In this document: positions 1 to 11,918 of the stretch, piece after piece
How positions within the stretch are numbered: the stretch's first letter is position 1
Layout: each line of letters opens with the position of its first letter
Assembly (NCBI GenBank): GCA_029964075.1
Contig: CM057144.1
Coordinates: 5,293,281-5,357,280, forward strand
Direction: 5' to 3'
DNA: 64,000 bases
From: Patiria pectinifera
Taxonomy: Eukaryota; Echinodermata; Asteroidea; Valvatida; Asterinidae
Notes under the pieces: generated by a model
Databases searched by the model: none
The model's input: only the letters and a program-made list of their open reading frames with translations
What the model was told of the DNA's origin: nothing
Program-made: the position numbers and the translations under genes

Positions 1-85
1 AACGCGTAGGTAATTTATATTCAACGCAGTGTATATGAGGTACATATATGTTACAAGCAACGCAGTGTAAACACTAAACAATTGT

Positions 86-634
86 TGACTGCTGTGATGT
101 GGGATATGACGTTTTGAACACCCGAGAGGCGCATAGCACCCGAGGCGAAGCCGAGGGTAATACCTCTGTCTTGGATTCTTTGGATTTTGATGTGAAAATA
201 ACGAAAACAAACAGCAGTAAACACAACAATCATGACAATCGAACGTCAACTCACATACAGCACATGTCGTGTGCTCAAAACAGCTGATCGTCTGCTACTT
301 CGCTGCTCCCACTGATCTGTGAAAACGTGGTGAAAATAGCATGGGTACCAATGATACAAGCGTTTCACACCGTACGCACCGTACGTACAAAGTCATAGCA
401 CACTCCCTGTAGGGATCAGTGTGCCATGACTTGACACGTGATCGTTCTAGGCCAATGAAAATGCAGTATTCAAGACAGAGGTATAACAATAACTCTTGTA
501 GACAGGACACGTGGTCGATCTAGACCACTGCTATTGCAGTACCGAAGACATGTAACACACACGTTTGTAACACCGGACGCATAACACCAAAGGTGAAGTG
601 TGTTTTTTGGGGGATAAAAACATCACAGCAGTCA
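86..634. mobile_element. MITE with TGACTGCTGTGATG ends (copy A)
   Basis: The left end reads TGACTGCTGTGATGTGGG and the right end is the reverse complement, CATCACAGCAGTCA. The interior carries a GC-rich phrase, CCCGAGGCGAAGCCGAGGG. The same element is at 29984-30551 and a short version is at 29607-29715. No coding potential was seen. Confidence 0.7.
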
Positions 635-1700
635 GCTGTTGCCGTAGATACAATCGCTACGGTAAAACAAGAGAACCATATGTTTCGATATAAATTCTTT
701 GGGGAATAAATATGGAGTTGGTCGGTTTTAAACAACAGGGGCCTGGACGCGGATAATGTTATCTGCAGTTTTACTCATGCCTACTGGAAGATACTTTATT
801 CACGAGTCAGCCATATTAAAATAATTGAAAGCCAGGTAAACGTTTCATTTTTTGATCTTGCGAGTGGAAATGAAAGCAATGAAATACAATTAAAAGATCA
901 TCACGAAATAACACCAGTCTGCACTGATGAATAATTAAAAAATATTGATTAAACGCGTCTAATGTTTTGAACCACATTTAAAAAATAAAAATAAAATAAA
1001 GTAAGGCTTGGCACGCACTCCAATCATAAAATAGTCTGGCACCATTCTATTAAGCATTGTTCACAATAAAATAGATTCTGGGAACACGGTCGAAAATGGC
1101 TTCCTCGTGAATCAGGTCTATTTGGAGAGTCACGTGTGAGGGTTCAACCAATGAAAGGGGAAAAAGACCACATTTCATAGGAAACCAAATATCACGTGAC
1201 ACAGAAAAAGTGCTTAAAACCAGTCGGTATTTTGTCAACCGTTTAAAACCTACGTGACAGGCTCTTGACCAATAGGAATGGGTAAACTGTTTTACGTATT
1301 TATGAAAAAGCCTTCACATTAATTCGTCCTATTGTGTTTTTGAGTTATAAGCTTAGATCTTATCAAGTCTTGTATTCAGTCAGCAGTATATATGAGCTTC
1401 ACCATTTGGAACTAACATTAATTAAAATCGAGTGATTTGCATTTTGCAGTGTGTTTATAACATTTACAGTTCGAAAATTGGTGATTTTATTCTATCTTGG
1501 CTGACGACAATTGATTCGCTTTCTGTCAATAGCTGCATTTTATCTTTGTAGAAGATAGAAACAAGACAAGTCGCATTGTTTCTGCATGAATGAATAAAGT
1601 GTTAATAATAAGAATCACTGTGTTCATTTTCCCTGTATTTTACATTTGGCTTTCTTGGGTAGTTCCCTTTTGATGTTTTGCAGATTTGTAAATTATTTGC

Positions 1701-2052
1701 GGAGTGCCATGGCGTCGTGGTAAATGGCATTGGATTCGTGGTCTGTGGGTAATTCTGCGGGTTGTGGGTTCGAGTCCTGCCTGGGGTTACGGTGCGTGTG
1801 CCCTTGGGCAAGGCAATTGTCACTCATTGCTTCTCCCCACCCATGAGTAAATGGGTAATTGTGGGACAGAGATGGTTATTGTGATTAAATTAGCTTCCTT
1901 GCGCCTAACAGGCATCGAGCTGTATACTCCCCATGGACGGTATTTGGAATTTATAATTGGCCCAATGATTAGGGGGTAATAATAATACTGTAAGCGCTGT
2001 GATATAGATTACTCTTAAGAGCCTTCCTAAATGCTTATTATTATCATTATAT
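1701..2052 (+). mobile_element. tRNA-derived SINE (copy A)
   Basis: The head is tRNA-like, with an A-box-like TGGCGTCGTGGTAAATGGC and a B-box-like GGTTCGAGTCC. A central body follows (CCTTGGGCAAGGCA, then CACCCATGAGTAAATGGG), then an AT-rich end with TTATTATTATC. The same family is at 31616-31967 and on the minus strand at 59279-59460. The interior matches the widespread marine-invertebrate SINE body by recall only. Confidence 0.75.
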
Positions 2053-2539
2053 TCTTGAATATATAAAGAGCAGCCGAAAACTCACACCAACAAAATCATC
2101 AGTTCAAAAGAGCCTATTTCTGCATTCAAATCAATTATCTTCTGAACAGAAAAGATTTCAAAAAAAAAAAAAATATTTCATGCAGCGAAGGCAATACCAT
2201 ACATTGGAAGGGGTGTCGACACCAAGAAAGATAACGGGAGACAGTGTGACTTCGAAATTGGCCATTTTGTAGTTTTCTTCCAAAAGTATGCCTTATGTTT
2301 AACGCAAAACCGACGCGAATGAAATAAGGGGAAATCACCTTATCAGTTGAACACATGGCTATCAAAAACTGATTTTTAACTGATCAGTAGGCGAAATCGC
2401 CTAGTTTCTGATCTGCATGGAGGCATTTTTTGTCTAGCATTTTAACTGCATAGGTTTCAAATACTGCAAAGCAGTGCCCCACTCTTTATTGGTAGTTGCA
2501 AGAGATACTCACCTTATCTGCCCATTGGTGGGTGCACCC

Positions 2540-2760
2540 CAGTATAATTCCCATAGACACCAGTGATAAATGGCCGTATACTTCGAAATTCTTTTAAAAT
2601 GCTCAGAACTCTCACAGGTATTCAGGCTGCACAGGAAAATGGTGATCAACCTGTCATGTTTGATTTTCTTTTCAATTTTTGGTGGGTTGACCATTGCTTT
2701 TTTTGAGAAATTCTCACCCAAAGAAGACTACCCCTAGCCCAATTCCATGGCTCTCAGAAC
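2540..2760 (-). mobile_element. Diverged relative of the TTCT MITE (copy A)
   Basis: Read on the minus strand it shares the phrase AATTGAAAAGAAAA, followed by a CTCAAA/ACCTG..GAG..TGAGTATTTT pattern and an ATTTA..A..GG.GTCTATGG end. This is the pattern in the elements at 40958-41426 and 41870-42335. Termini are not clear. Confidence 0.5.
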
Positions 2761-2943
2761 TCTCTAATTATAAAATCATGATAGCGTATAACTTAAATTC
2801 GCGAGCTCGGAGGAAGGATTTTTGTGGCCTGTTTAGGTGTACCCTGGTGGTAGCCTTGTTGTCATTTTGCAATAGGCTCGTTCCGCGCTTACATTATCGT
2901 GGCGATTTTGTATTCAGGGGCAGGGAATCAGACAACCCTCCGG

Positions 2944-3012
2944 CCCCCGTTCAATGTTGTCTCTCGTTGCGCGGTGTGTTTCATCAGCTGGAGAGAACAA
3001 CATTGAATGGGG
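2944..3012. repeat. Long hairpin (copy A)
   Basis: Left arm GTTCAATGTTGTCTCTC pairs with right arm GAGAGAACAACATTGAAT, extended by C and G runs, around a loop of about 25 nt. It is conserved in copy B at 32856-32924. It could be a foldback remnant or a small-RNA precursor-like hairpin; there is no transcription evidence. Confidence 0.7.
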
Positions 3013-3910
3013 AGCGGGGGAGTGGGTGACCGTGGCAGGCTCAGGAAGTGTCCCAACCATTTTGGCCGGGGATTGTAGTTACATTATAGATATATCTTCC
3101 AAGTCCTGCATAATACTTTGCATATACATAAGGAGGAAATCTTCCTGTTTTTTTTCCCTTATCTATATCAAGGGAACCAGTCTATCATTTCGTTACCAAC
3201 TCAGTGACGCATGCGTATAGTGTCACTGATTATACTTGATGGCAGCAAAAACGTGAATAGGGACAACACTCGTCTCATCCTTTAAGAACTCCTCCAAAGC
3301 GGAATTGAGCATTGCTCTCTGGCGTACAAGGTCCCGTGGATTTCGTTTTAGTGGGAGTCGGACTGTATTCCCTCATCCATCCTCTTAACTAGAGCGGTGT
3401 GTCGATCCTGCTTGAGTCTCGTCTGCTTAGATCGAGTCATTGGTGAGTTTTCTTTGCATATTTTAGTATGTATAGAGTTTTGTAAAATTCTGGACCATGT
3501 GCTTTGTGCTCCTTCCTCCATGGTATTACAAGAGTTGTTCTTGTTCTAGCTCGCATGACCTGTGCACATAGTTTAGTACAGAGGCATGTTTAGTGCCAGG
3601 TTTTATACGATGTGTATCCCCTGGAGTAGTCTCATCCACTTCCTATATGTTGTTTATTGCATTCATTATGCATTTAGTTTGCATATTAGTCTATCATATC
3701 TTTGGTCCAGTCCCTGTTTTTTTTTTTGTATTTTTGCTTAATAGCAACTTCATGTAGATTTGTTAAGTCTTAATTGACGTTTCTGTAAATAGATTGTCTT
3801 TGTTAATTTTTCTTTTTTTGGGAAATCTAGAATCTTGTTTATTATCTCAATTATTTCAGTTCTTCGTGACTTTTCCCAATAAATATCCCGAGTTTATTTT
3901 AGGTAGGTTT

Positions 3911-4085
3911 TACAGTCGATCACCTTTATAACAAGGTCCTTGGACTTCACGAATTACCTTGTTATAACAGGAGTAACGGAAATCAAAGGAAAACAAAGAA
4001 AAACAAAGACTTGGGACCTAAAACTGTGCTTGTTATAAGCAGTACCTTGTATTAACAGTGCTCTTTTTATCAAGGTTCGACTTTA
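3911..4085. mobile_element. pogo-like MITE (copy A)
   Basis: The left end TACAGTCGATCACCTTTATA and the inverted right end ATCAAGGTTCGACTTTA form the CAGTCGAACC..TTATA terminal pattern typical of pogo/Tigger-type mariner relatives. About 175 bp, AT-rich, no open frame. Family members are at 33812-33986 and 21838-21978. Confidence 0.6.
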
Positions 4086-5256
4086 ATCACATGAGTGTTT
4101 AGTTAGTGCGAGTTTCCCCCAATATTGTGCCCAGGTTACACACATCACAATGCTTTCAGTCATTCATGATATAGAAGTGTTCGTTCCCGGATTGTCTAGT
4201 TTATCATATCTTATCAACGTTAACTATTTATTGTATAATGAGTGTGTTTACATAATCGATAATCTTTTCCGCAACGAGTTGCCGACAAGCATGGGTATCA
4301 TAATGCATACATGTTTTACCATACAATAGTACCGGTATTTTTTCTAGAGTAAAGGTATAGAGTCATTTGTCATTTTGTGCATTTGTTTCGTTTGAAGCAA
4401 CGAAAGTGCGCAAAATCTAACAAGGGTGCTCAACAACTAACCTGAAGACGTTTTAGCTCAGTGAATGCTAAACATTCGAAGAAAACAAGATTTTAGGATG
4501 TCGATTCCAATTCAAAGTTGCCGAGTCATGTTTGAATTGCGCCCGAAATCAGTGTCCGGGACACGTTCTCATTCAGCCGATTGCAGCTATACACGATGTC
4601 ACACATTGAACCGACGAATTATAGCAACCGCGCGCGCGTCAACACTTGCGCTTACCCGTTCACGGCTTCGCCCATTTAAAAACGAACTGGTACTAAATTA
4701 AATTTCCAACAAAAATGGGTCTTTAGACGCATCTTTGGAAACGACATTCTTTTACTGTTTTCTTAAAAATGACAGCATGTCAGAACGAACAGTTTCACAA
4801 CGAGTTTAATGTTGTTACTATCTGTAAACCAAGTGTGCTTTTCTACAATATTTTCGTCAGTTACTGTTTGGATAGCTGCAAATGCTACTCTCTACCTTTA
4901 ACAGGAGCAGAGTATAGCCGATTGGGTTCAGATAAGCATTGTGTTTCGGAAGAGTCAACAGTAATTATGTGCATGATTGTGTATTCGGCTATGACACATG
5001 ATATAAACAGGGTGACCCCAAAAAATGCAACCCTTAAACATTTGTCTTTTAAAAAATAAAGGGATATGTTAAATTTTATTTTTTGGGTATCAGATTAAAG
5101 TTGAGAGCTTTTTCTTTCAAATACTGAAAACTTATGAAAATAGCACTTTGTTTGGGTTGCTGAGCAAATGCCAATTATGTGAAGGTAGTAATTTTTTTAT
5201 CCTGTTAAAAAAAATGCCACAGTAATGGATTTTCACTGTACCTATTTGTGCATGTC

Positions 5257-5714
5257 AGTAGTGTGTATAGTCTTTAGCGACCAGATTCATGCATAATCTT
5301 TAGTGACCAAATGTATGCATGAGGCCTAAAAACAAAGGGCCTCATTTACATATCAATTGGGTGGCCGGACTGTAGGATATAGAGACCAAAATAATTTTGG
5401 TCTGTAGGGGTCGAAATCACCGCGCGGATTGCTTGTGTCGTATTAATCCGGACCGTTAGAGGGCGTACGGACCAACTAGTCAACGGTGTAGGGGCCTATA
5501 ACAATAGGTGTGATCAATGGAAGCCTTTAGACCAACACGCTACTACCCATATTGACTGAACGATGTAATGGGACAATACTAGCCGAAGGAGAGTTAAGCC
5601 TTCTCGCGGGGTAATCTTCTTAAGGAGAGTGACATGGCAAAATAAGTGAGGGTAATCGACCGTGGGAAGAGTTCGTGATGGAACGCTGTCTTTTAAAAGT
5701 CAATATGTAGAGGT
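5257..5714 (+). repeat. Left terminal inverted repeat of the Polinton-like element
   Basis: Pairs with 9191-9620 along its full length. It is about 30 bp longer because a subterminal motif is doubled: TCTTTAGCGACC followed by TCTTTAGTGACC. Confidence 0.9.
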
Positions 5715-6407
5715 GTTATACTTTCGTTTTTGCTGCGTATAAGACTTTCGAGACAGACATGCAGGATTACATCAAATGTTTGGCTTCGGGAGGGCCTTCA
5801 AAATAATGCCTACCAATTGGACACGGGCAAGACACGTTGCAATATTTGTGATTTTAAACTCATGGCTGGGAATGCGCAACATATTAACTTCGATTCAGTG
5901 ATACCCACGATGAAAACGCTTTGACAACATGTGGATTTTTGTTTTGATAGATTACAAAAGTCGTGTAAAACAAAATGGTAATTTTGGAAGATTTTAATAC
6001 GGTACTGTATGGGAATTACTGTTCATAAAGAAAGGTCGGCTAATACTGTTTCCATTTGAACTCAAAGAAATAGAAAGAGAGATGGTCTTATTGCAAAATA
6101 TGCGGGTTTTCAGACTGTAAATATGGACAGGGATTATCAACATAGCCAGTCAAACACATGCACTGCCCGACATTATAGACATTCGCGATTGTTAAACTTT
6201 AAGAAACACACAAGACTAGAAAAAAAATACAAATAGGCAAATGTCTACTGTAAAGTTCCTTGAAAAGTATTAAATGGAAAATGGACTTCAAATGCTATAG
6301 TCACACATATAACGGACTGTGTGGAAGCGATCACAAACTGGGCTTTTATATTGACGATCGATAGACTGTACGTGGCGGCGCGAGCTAACGGTCTACATAA
6401 TTATTGT

Positions 6408-6600
6408 TAGGAAGTTAATCCGTTATCTTCAGGTAACATAATAATATAAAATAGCCGGGTGTTGGGGTGTAGGAGTGTATGTTTATTTTAGGGTAACCCC
6501 GACAGTTGGACTGGGAATAGAGGGCGTATGGTCTAGTCGGCCAGTGCACTATTAGGAGGTTAATCCATTATCCTGAAGTATCGTAATAATAACAATAAAA
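6408..6600 (+). repeat. Direct repeat pair inside the Polinton-like element
   Basis: TAGGAAGTTAATCCGTTATC (from 6409) recurs as TAGGAGGTTAATCCATTATC (from 6553). Each is followed by a similar AATAATA tract. The pair lies downstream of the zinc-finger frame and may be a regulatory or 3' end repeat. Confidence 0.6.
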
Positions 6601-6750
6601 ACTAACCACAGTATATTACTGTACGAGTGACTCAAAGAGGTGATTGTTTATATTTTATTTTCGTTTTATCAAAGACACTTTTAGTTTATATATAACAAAA
6701 CAAAACAATAGTCTTTCTAAAACTATTCCTTTTGAATTATCATTGGCTTT

Positions 6751-7409
6751 CTAATTATCTTCTTCGTCGACGTATTGAAACAGTCCGTCAAATTTGGCGT
6801 TGTGTTTAGTCAAAACTCTATTTACCGCCTTGTTTACTCCATTGCCTTTACCTATTTTCTCTTCCAAATCCTCTAAAATATCTTGGTGAGCATCGTTATC
6901 TTTTAGATGTAGGTAACTTGACAAAAAATCCTTGTATTTGTTGAAAAAGATTTTTTTGATTGCCCAGAGGGTCTTTCTGCTGGCTTTCTCCTTGGCCAGT
7001 TGTTCACTAATATCATCATCGCTGATGTATTTGTCATATTTTTCACGCCATAAGCTATCAGTTTCATCTTTCGCTTCATCCAGCCAATCTTGAAAGGCGG
7101 CGTTAAGTTGTCCTCTAAATCAGAACTAGACTCCTCTTCATCCGATGATTCGTCTTCGTCTACTTCCGTTTTGGATTCGGAATCTTCAATTCTACGCTTT
7201 TTAAAATCTGGTTCGGACTCTACGTCAGAATTTTCAGATTGAATAACTTCATTATCACGATCATCGTCAGATTCCTCTTCAATGTGTGTATGTTCTACAT
7301 GTCTCTGTAGGTTATATCTCCGTCCGAAGCTTTCGTCACACTGGCGACAAGCATGGGCTTTGACTGCTGCAAAGGCGTTCATGTTGAATCTTTGAAGGTA
7401 AGTCTCCAA
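6751..7409 (-). pseudogene. Broken C2H2 zinc-finger/acidic protein of the Polinton-like element
   Basis: The ATG is at 7409. The first part encodes one C2H2 finger at about residues 20-42 (CxxC, then HVEHTH). A strongly acidic Ser/Glu/Asp stretch with a basic KKRR patch follows. Near 7100-7110 the frame shifts by one base: the original frame runs on to a stop at 6903, while a different frame then stays open and charged down to a stop at 6751-6753, ending in an acidic tail. The continuity implies a single ancestral gene of about 220 codons with one indel. C2H2-acidic proteins are common accessory genes of Polintons by recall; the function is unknown. The 9-10 bp tandem array lies directly upstream. 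Confidence 0.6.
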
Positions 7410-7463
7410 ATGACAAGAAACGGATGAATTCGTTTTTTATATAACTACTCATTCGTGACCCAT

Positions 7464-7850
7464 TCGACTCAAAACGTCTCAAAACGACTCAAAACGACTC
7501 AAACGACTCACAAAACGACTCAAAACCACTCAAACGACTCACAAAACATTTCAAAACGACTCAAAAAACGACTCACAAAACGACTCAAAACGACTCAAAC
7601 GACTCACAAAACAACTCAAAACGACTCACACGACTCAAAACGACTCAAACGACTCAAAACGTCTCAAACGACTCAAACGACTCAAAACGTCTCAAACGAC
7701 TCAAACGACTCAAAACGACTCAAACGACTCACAAAACGACTCAAAACGACTCAAAAAACGACTCAAAACGACTCAAAATGACTCAAACGACTCAAAACGA
7801 CTCTAAACGACTCACAAAACGACTCAAAACGATCCAAAAGGACTCATTCG
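7464..7850 (+). repeat. Tandem array of AAAACGACTC-type units
   Basis: About 390 bp of 9-10-bp units, alternating CAAACGACT, CAAAACGACT and CACAAAACGACT. The open frame across it (rich in Thr, Gln, Asn, Ser, Lys) is a by-product of the repeat. The array abuts the 5' side of the zinc-finger frame. Confidence 0.9.
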
Positions 7851-9190
7851 ATGAATTTTACACAATTTTTGATTAATGAGGCGTAGGCAGGGGAAGGGGG
7901 GGGGTATAGGGGTGGTGTTCTAGGGAGGGGATCTTTTTGGACATTTAAACGGCACCAGATTGCAGGATATGATGTCCTTTTCTAAAAAAAAAAAAACTCC
8001 TTGGGGTGCATGACCCCAGATCCCTCAGTCTGGGGATCCCCCTTGGGGGTCACAAGCCATTGAATTCCGAACCCCCTTCGGAAAATCCTGGCTACGCTCC
8101 TGTATTATGGAGCATGGATTAGTACGCAAAGGTATTGATCTTCCCAGGTACAATGGATTGGACTCAAACAAGGTCCACCGTAGAGAGTGCATGCACATGA
8201 TTGTAAACAAAGTATGTCGTCATCAGCACATATGCCTATGGGGTTCTATTCAATCAAGAATGCCAGAAGCCGTAACAATGTCTTCGGTACGGGTACAGAG
8301 TGAATTGGATGTTCAGAGGCAAGTGGAGTTTATTCATCCAAGAGCGCCTAAGCCGTAACAATGGTCAGGGGTCAAGATCTTCGTTGTATTGGCTCTTGGA
8401 TTCTTCAACAGTATACCCATAAACACTAGTGGGGATGAAGTTTTCATTCATCGTCTGTAGTACACCAAGGAGTATTCAAGATCTGCAAATGAAATCCTGA
8501 CTGCTCTTGACTACCATCAAGATGTACCATTTGTGTTTGTATGGTGGAAGATCTCTTGCATTTGGCTGTATGGAGATTTACTGAAGGACTGATTCCTGTT
8601 CGTGCTTAAGGAAAAATTTAGGTGTCTTAACGATCATGTTATCCAGAAACTGATGACCGAAAACATCGCCCTTGCTGACATGCACGCGACATGAAGACGA
8701 AATACAAGAACCCACGCACTGATCGATCTATGGACGTTCAAGTTGTTGGATATGAAGCTCAACGAGATAAGGAAACGGATGATTTGAAGGTGTGATGTTT
8801 AATTCCCCCCTTACGTCACTGACACAAACGGTTCTTTTAATGTACCAGCAAATTTTCAAAGAAGAGATTGGAATTATATGGTTAATGAATTTTTCTTTCA
8901 GCTATCTGCATCTTCCTATTTTCATTGTTTTTATCTTGTTTCCTGTATAGTAACAAGTCATAAGCGCGATGCGTAATGCCACAGAAATTGACATGCAATA
9001 ATAAGCCACTCAGTTGTAGCATTTATATATTCACGTCGCTGCCCATGTACGAGCGTGTTAAAACACTGGCCCAATGCGCTGTATTTATTTTCCTTTAAAC
9101 GCCTGTTATCGGTTTTTGAAAGACAGAGTTCCATCATTAAACCTAACCCGTATTTTTTGGTCTCTAAAACCATCTAAGGTGTACTAATTC
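7851..9190. other. Interior of the Polinton-like element without a supported gene
   Basis: Contains G runs at 7895-7930 and a repeat-like segment at 7990-8105 (CTGGCTACGCTCCTG end). At 8105-8800 there are short, stop-interrupted frames that look like a degraded coding fragment I could not assign. Confidence 0.5.
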
Positions 9191-9620
9191 CCTCTACATA
9201 TTGACTTTTAAAAGACAGCGTTCCATCACGAACTCTTCCCACGGTCGTTTACCCTCCTTCTTTTGCCATGTCACTCTCCTTAAGAAGATTACCCCGCAAG
9301 AAGGCTTAACTCTCCTTCGGCTAGTATTGTCCCATTACATCGTTCAGTCAATATGGGTAGTAGCGTGTTGGTCTAAAGGCTTCATTGATCACACCTATTG
9401 TTATAGCCCCCCTACACCGACGACTAGATGGTCCGTACGCCCTCTAACGGTCCGGATTAATACGACACAAGCAATCCGCGCGGTGATTTCGACCCCTACA
9501 GACCAAAATTATTTTGGTCTCTATATCCTACAGTCCGGCCACCCAATTGATATGTAAATGAGGCCCTTTGTTTTTAGGCCTCATGCATAAATTAGGTCGC
9601 TAAAGACTACACACACTACC
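9191..9620 (-). repeat. Right terminal inverted repeat of the Polinton-like element
   Basis: Reverse complement of 5257-5714, with scattered mismatches and a single copy of the subterminal TCTTTAGCGACC motif. The outermost base is C where the left arm predicts T. Confidence 0.9.
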
Positions 9621-9889
9621 CATGTCGTATCAACCAACAAGGCACATAATATGACAAGAGTATACATTAATTTGATGGAAATGCCTTTAATTTACACCTG
9701 AACATGTATCTCATCCTTTGTAGTCCTATTTCAAACCCTTTCTGCATCAATGCAAATGTGTCAGAATACTTAAGAAATTGTTCAAATGAAGAGTACGTGC
9801 ACAGTAGGCGTACAGTCAATCGTTTTACTGTTTGACGTTCTTGTACTTGTGTACAGAATGCAAAATGACTAGTTTTACATAGTCATTTG

Positions 9890-10190
9890 GTCACTGGCAA
9901 AGTACAACCGCTCCTTCGTTCCTGCAATGGTCCCAGTGTGGAACAGCCTGCCGGACGCAAGTTGTTGGTCATCCTACGATAACAGGAACTAAGGCCTTCT
10001 GCTGAAGGACACATAAATGTGTTTAAATAATTTGTACTTCTTACAATGTATATAGGCCTATTATTATACTGCACTTTGTTATCCTTCTTTTGGCTCCTTT
10101 TGATACAAATGGGCACAGTGTTTTTCAGTGCTTATCTGGAACCAAAAAATGGCAATAAACTGTTTTTGTTAACAGACATGACCGAATCGT
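9890..10190 (+). mobile_element. LINE 3' fragment (copy A)
   Basis: The translated phrase KYNRSFVPAMVPVWNSLPDA is the typical C-terminal tail of a CR1/Jockey-type reverse-transcriptase ORF. It is followed by a stop and an untranslated tail ending near AATAAACTG. The fragment is truncated and lies just upstream of the transporter gene. Confidence 0.7.
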
Positions 10191-11268
10191 GTTTAATCCT
10201 TTTGGACCCTTGGGTCAATATGGGAATTTGTGGGTAATGAGATTCAATAGCGTGATGCAATATCTTATAAAATGTAACCTATGTGGTGATGGCTATCTTG
10301 TAATCTATTTGCTTTCACAACAATACCTGATATCAGTTTCAATAACCATTGTGTTGCTTTTACATGATGATGCATTGATGGGGGACAGAAACATCTCGAC
10401 AGAAGCTATCTGCTTTGAAATGTTTTAGCAAGAATAATGATGAGTACATCGCCTGTAGAGTTGTTCTAAAGTCACATTACATGTTCGGTCAGTCTACGAA
10501 ACAATAGGTGAAATCATGGCGATGGCATCTACATTGCAAGCTAGGCGTCAGGTTACGAGAGTGTCCAAGCAAAGCGAATGCGGATGGGGAATTGTGGTGG
10601 TCATTGCTGCCCACGTCGCCATGGCATCGTCTGGTATCCTGCGGTGCAGTGGGATCCTGTATCTTCCCTGGATGAATGAGTTCGACGCCAGTGCCAAGGA
10701 GACGGCCGCCATTCAAAGTTTCATGTCATCCCCAGCAGGGTTCGCAGGTAATCATCATTGAGCCGGTCTGAACGCAGACATAAAAATCCCCCACATTTTA
10801 TGTCTTGGATGGTTTATTTACCCTATTTCAAAGGTCTGGTTGAAAGGAAACCGTTCCCGAAAACAGACGGAAAAACAGGTTGTTAAATTTACCATCGGAC
10901 GCACGGACATTTTGTGGCATACGCATACGTATTTCCAACCGCGTCCATTCAATGTTCAAGGCCCTACGCTACACTTTGTGTGTCACATTATAACACAGCA
11001 CAAATACACTAGTATAGGTCCGCATAATGCGATGCACTGTGCGGCAGAATTCACAACTATCACTCAACAGCTCGATTTTCAAGGAGTCAACATTTTGACC
11101 CCCGAAATTCCTTCTCGCATGTTTCTTAAAGTACCATTTTTGTAAAGGATGGTTGTATGGACGTTTATACTCTACTTTTAAATGTTCTTTCCAATAAACA
11201 GCATTTCGTTTAAAACGCATTCTGTAGCCTAATGGGCGCATTCTAGTACGTAATGTCCATTTATTTCA

Positions 11269-11774
11269 GGTGCGTTTGAGTAGCTCACTCGGATCGACTC
11301 CGGGAAAGGCAGACGGGTTAGCCACGAGAGCCGGGCTAATCGAACGCTAAAACCTACCGTGGGCCATCATGATCCTCACGTGATGTCCTGTAGCCGGAGC
11401 CATAGCCAAAACGCATGTTTCGTGCTGGGTCTTCGTTTGCGATTTACTGCTTTTCAGTCAGTTGCATAACTTAAAATAATTGGACTGGAATTAGAGCCTC
11501 CGTTAAATGTCGCAATAAACTTAACAATTAATCACCTTTAGACTTCAAATAACGTTGATTTTGGGTCCAATTGACATTTCCGCTGCCCGACCGCCATATT
11601 TGTCCATTTCTAGGGATGAACAACGCATGCGTGTGACGTATTTCCACCAGTGACTCTGCTCACGAGCAGGGCCTGTGGTGGCTGACCCGGGTAAGCCTTG
11701 AGAATGACGTCACAGCTAAACGAACGGCACGGGGCTGACCCGTGTCGACCCAGGTGAGCTAAACGAACGCACCC
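11269..11774. mobile_element. GTGCGTT..TAGCTCAC MITE in transporter intron 1 (copy A)
   Basis: The left end GTGCGTTTGAGTAGCTCAC and the reverse complement of the right end, GTGCGTTCGTTTAGCTCAC, form imperfect inverted repeats that continue as (T/C)CGGATCGAC / CTGGGTCGAC. The interior is GC-rich near the right end and contains a perfect TGACGTCA (11705-11712), conserved in copy B. Confidence 0.65.
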
Positions 11775-11918
11775 AAAGTCTGATACCGGCTAGCGCTAGC
11801 GCGTGGATTGTCATCAGATTGACCAAATTGAGTGCTACGTTAATTACCTTACAGGAGAATTAGGCCAATCAAAGTAAAGGGAGGCAGTACAGCCAATTCA
11901 AGCAGGACACACGAACTG

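Larger units (their letters stand above)
5257..9620. mobile_element. Polinton/Maverick-like element, internally deleted
   Basis: This 4.36-kb insertion is present in copy A and absent from copy B. It is flanked by the 6-bp direct repeat CATGTC (5251-5256, 9621-9626), which occurs once at the empty site 35623-35628. The ends are inverted repeats of about 430-458 bp, and the left end begins AGTAGTG. Six-bp duplications, several-hundred-bp inverted repeats and a 5' AG are described features of Polintons. The element is far shorter than the usual 15-20 kb, and I see no polymerase, integrase, protease or packaging ATPase. It carries one broken C2H2 zinc-finger reading frame and a long tandem array. 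The class call is inference from the termini. Confidence 0.72.

Noticed and set aside
1701-1830. Possible tRNA gene (A- and B-box-like sequence)
   Set aside because: No cloverleaf can be completed, and the body downstream is SINE-like with two other copies in the window.
7455-7781. 108-codon Thr/Gln/Asn/Ser-rich frame
   Set aside because: Produced by the AAAACGACTC tandem array; no codon-level conservation is expected.
9201-9557. 118-codon open frame on the + strand
   Set aside because: Lies wholly within the right inverted-repeat arm of the Polinton-like element. The matching left arm does not keep it open, so it is a chance frame.
11705-11712. TGACGTCA (CRE) in transporter intron 1, conserved in both copies
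   Set aside because: It is part of a MITE end present in both duplicates, so conservation reflects the recent duplication, not demonstrated regulation.
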